Assembly: GCA_000499405.2 (NCBI GenBank)
Contig: HG738138.1
Span: 3,894,368-3,958,367 of the forward strand
Origin: Onchocerca volvulus
Taxonomy: Eukaryota > Nematoda > Chromadorea > Rhabditida > Onchocercidae
Direction: 5' to 3'
DNA: 64,000 bases
Shown: positions 62,111 to 64,000 of the stretch, one piece after another
How the letters are laid out: each line of letters starts with the position of its first letter
Position numbering within the stretch: the stretch's first letter is position 1
Notes under the pieces: model-generated
Told to the model about the DNA's origin: nothing
The model's input: the letters and a program-made list of their open reading frames with translations, nothing else
Databases searched by the model: none
Position numbers and translations under genes: made by a program

Positions 62111-64000
62111 CTAATCTTTTTCATATATTTGACACTACTGAAGAGAAAAATCGATATCATTTAGAATGTCTCAATCCTTTTTAGCACAAGATGATATTCT
62201 TTCGATATGTGTTTGTGGATGTCATTGCATCCCAAATTGTGTGATCTGCTAAATTTAATTGAGATAAGGCAGTGATAAAAATCTTTTTTATCTTACTTGT
62301 TCATAAGTAGCATTTAGGAAATTAGAAAAGCTGATTGTGTGATTAAGGAAGTTGCATTTGTCATTTGTTTTTTTTCCTCTATGCTCTGGCAAGGTCGATC
62401 TTTGTCAAATGATTCTTAGTGCCGCAAAGAAATGACCTTTTTCCATCAATATTAAAGTAATACTTCATCAGACTCGAACTTCTTAGATATCAATAAATTT
62501 TGGCAGTATCCATTAAATCTATGAAATTTTCGTTTCGAAACTTGGTTGTATTCTCAGCAATGGCACATTTTTAGTGCAATGCAAAATCACAATGTTAGCA
62601 AAGTTTTGTAACAAGTATGAATGAAAATGTGTAAGTGTTAAATACTTGAATATTTAAACTTAAGTTTTTTCCTGCTTTTTTCTTTTTTTTTTTATTTTTT
62701 TTGCTCTTAACAATAATGCATATTTAAAAAACAAAACGAACATTAAAATAATAGGAATAAATTTTCCAAAATGGAAAATTTTGCATGAAAAAAGTTGTGT
62801 CTTTCAAGATGCGCAACAATTTTCCCGTCAAAATTCTTAATTTATTTATTCAAGTTGACATTAATGCAGTTTAAATCTATATAGTCGTAAAAGCGTACGT
62901 TGAATCTGAATGTCGAAGACGAGGTATTAAATAAACGAGCAATGTCTATTGATTGCTAATTTAATCAAAACAAAGTACTCCCTATGTATTATTATATGAA
63001 TGGGAGTCTTTTGAGAATGCGAAAAAATTTGTTGATCAATTTTTTTTGGCAGATTTCCCGATTGAATTTTTTTTTTCTTTTGCTTTTTTCTCGGAAAAAG
63101 CTGGGCTATGAATGATGTAGCATGGCAGAATAGCTAATTTTAATCTTTCTTTTCTTTACACATAACAAATTTGTTCATTTTTAAAATGCTTGCAAAAATG
63201 TGCAGTTTATTTTTCATTTCCATGCAAGAAACTGTAAGTTTTCTATGCTCTGAATTAAACCGCACATCTATTCCAAACATTTATTCTATCCCTCATAGCT
63301 CTTTTTTCGAAGTTTTTTTAATCAGTTACTGCGACAGCGAATAGTGAAGGAAAAATTATCTATGTAAATTTGAGTCGAAAAAAAAAAAAAAAACAAGAAA
63401 AGTGAATAGTAACAATCACGTACTGGCAATAATTTTGGAATTTTATCTTTAAATATCCTCTTCATTTCCTTTTCCTTCAAAAGGAAATTTTCTTCATTTC
63501 CTTCAAAATTTCAAGATTTCGAGAACTTTGTTTCTTTGCTTTTTCTTGGCCACTGCATTAATTACTCATCAGTTTGGAATATTTAGTAATCATGTGTCCT
63601 AATGGAAAAATATTTAGTCAAATCAATACATAAATTATTATGCATTGATTTGATTAAAATTCTTTTTGTTATTTTAAAGAGCTACTGAGAAATTTGTATA
63701 GTTATTGACGATGATTTTTAGGTAAATTAGTGTTACTAATTTTAAGCTAATTTTATGGTTAGAAATTTGTAGGAAAATCGTAAAAATTTACAAACTATTT
63801 TCAAATCTTTTCACTCATAATTAATAAAAAATTTACATGCTTCATGTGGGCTGAATTATTCATTTCGCGTGATTTTTGGCTGCAAACTTTTGGAGCTTTG
63901 CACTCAAATTAAGTTTGCATTCTTCAATTTAGAAAATGTCAGCAAGAATAAGTTTTACTGTGAAAAACGTGAATTTCAATAAATTTCATTTGAACTTCAA
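62111..64000. other. Right-end region without a recognised gene
   Basis: 1.9 kb, very AT-rich, with T tracts near 62680-62701 and 63069-63078. Short minus-strand open pieces near 62163-62235 and 62370-62450 might be further exons of the unassigned locus. A 16-bp palindrome lies at 63618-63653. Confidence 0.35.
63618..63653. repeat. Palindrome, 16-bp arms, 4-nt loop
   Basis: TCAAATCAATACATAA and TTATGCATTGATTTGA pair with one mismatch around ATTA. Confidence 0.6.

Overview
The window is AT-rich eukaryotic DNA (about 70% A+T by eye). Genes are split into many exons by introns with GT donors and TTTCAG-type acceptors, and pyrimidine-AG sites sit just upstream of several start codons, as expected for spliced-leader trans-splicing. 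The gene set and structure fit a nematode, most likely a spirurid or filarial worm. The species cannot be named from the sequence alone. I saw no tRNA, rRNA, CRISPR array or intact transposon.

Layout: (1) 1-1168, minus: 5' part of a PGAP1-type GPI inositol-deacylase, running off the left edge. (2) 6356-9566, minus: a complete ten-exon TFIID subunit TAF4. (3) 12452-22508, plus: four genes in a row: diacylglycerol kinase epsilon, a GPATCH2-related nuclear protein, an RNase P/MRP subunit of the Rpp14 type, and 3-ketodihydrosphingosine reductase. (4) 22817-35125, minus: a large PDZ-LIM gene (ALP/Enigma, alp-1 type) with a probable alternative terminal exon, meeting the reductase gene tail to tail. 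(5) 40472-42061, minus: a Rap-type small GTPase with a non-canonical splice donor. (6) 47783-52099, plus: the gamma-type subunit of mitochondrial NAD-dependent isocitrate dehydrogenase. (7) 52915-55365, plus: a short three-exon gene for a small secreted precursor ending in an allatostatin-C/somatostatin-like cysteine loop. (8) 60983-62110, minus: exon-like open segments of an unassigned gene or gene remnant. Long gene-poor stretches with microsatellites, small duplications and hairpins lie between.

The genes are mostly housekeeping or muscle/signalling functions and do not form one pathway. Two lipid enzymes (DGK epsilon, KDSR) lie in the plus-strand cluster, which could be partly co-transcribed. 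The most notable observation is the small cysteine-loop precursor: its three exons join in phase from a signal-peptide exon behind a TATA box to a C-x6-C motif matching the arthropod allatostatin-C core. The other points most worth checking are the AT donor in the GTPase gene, the phase logic of the alp-1 alternative 3' exon, and two strong hairpins.
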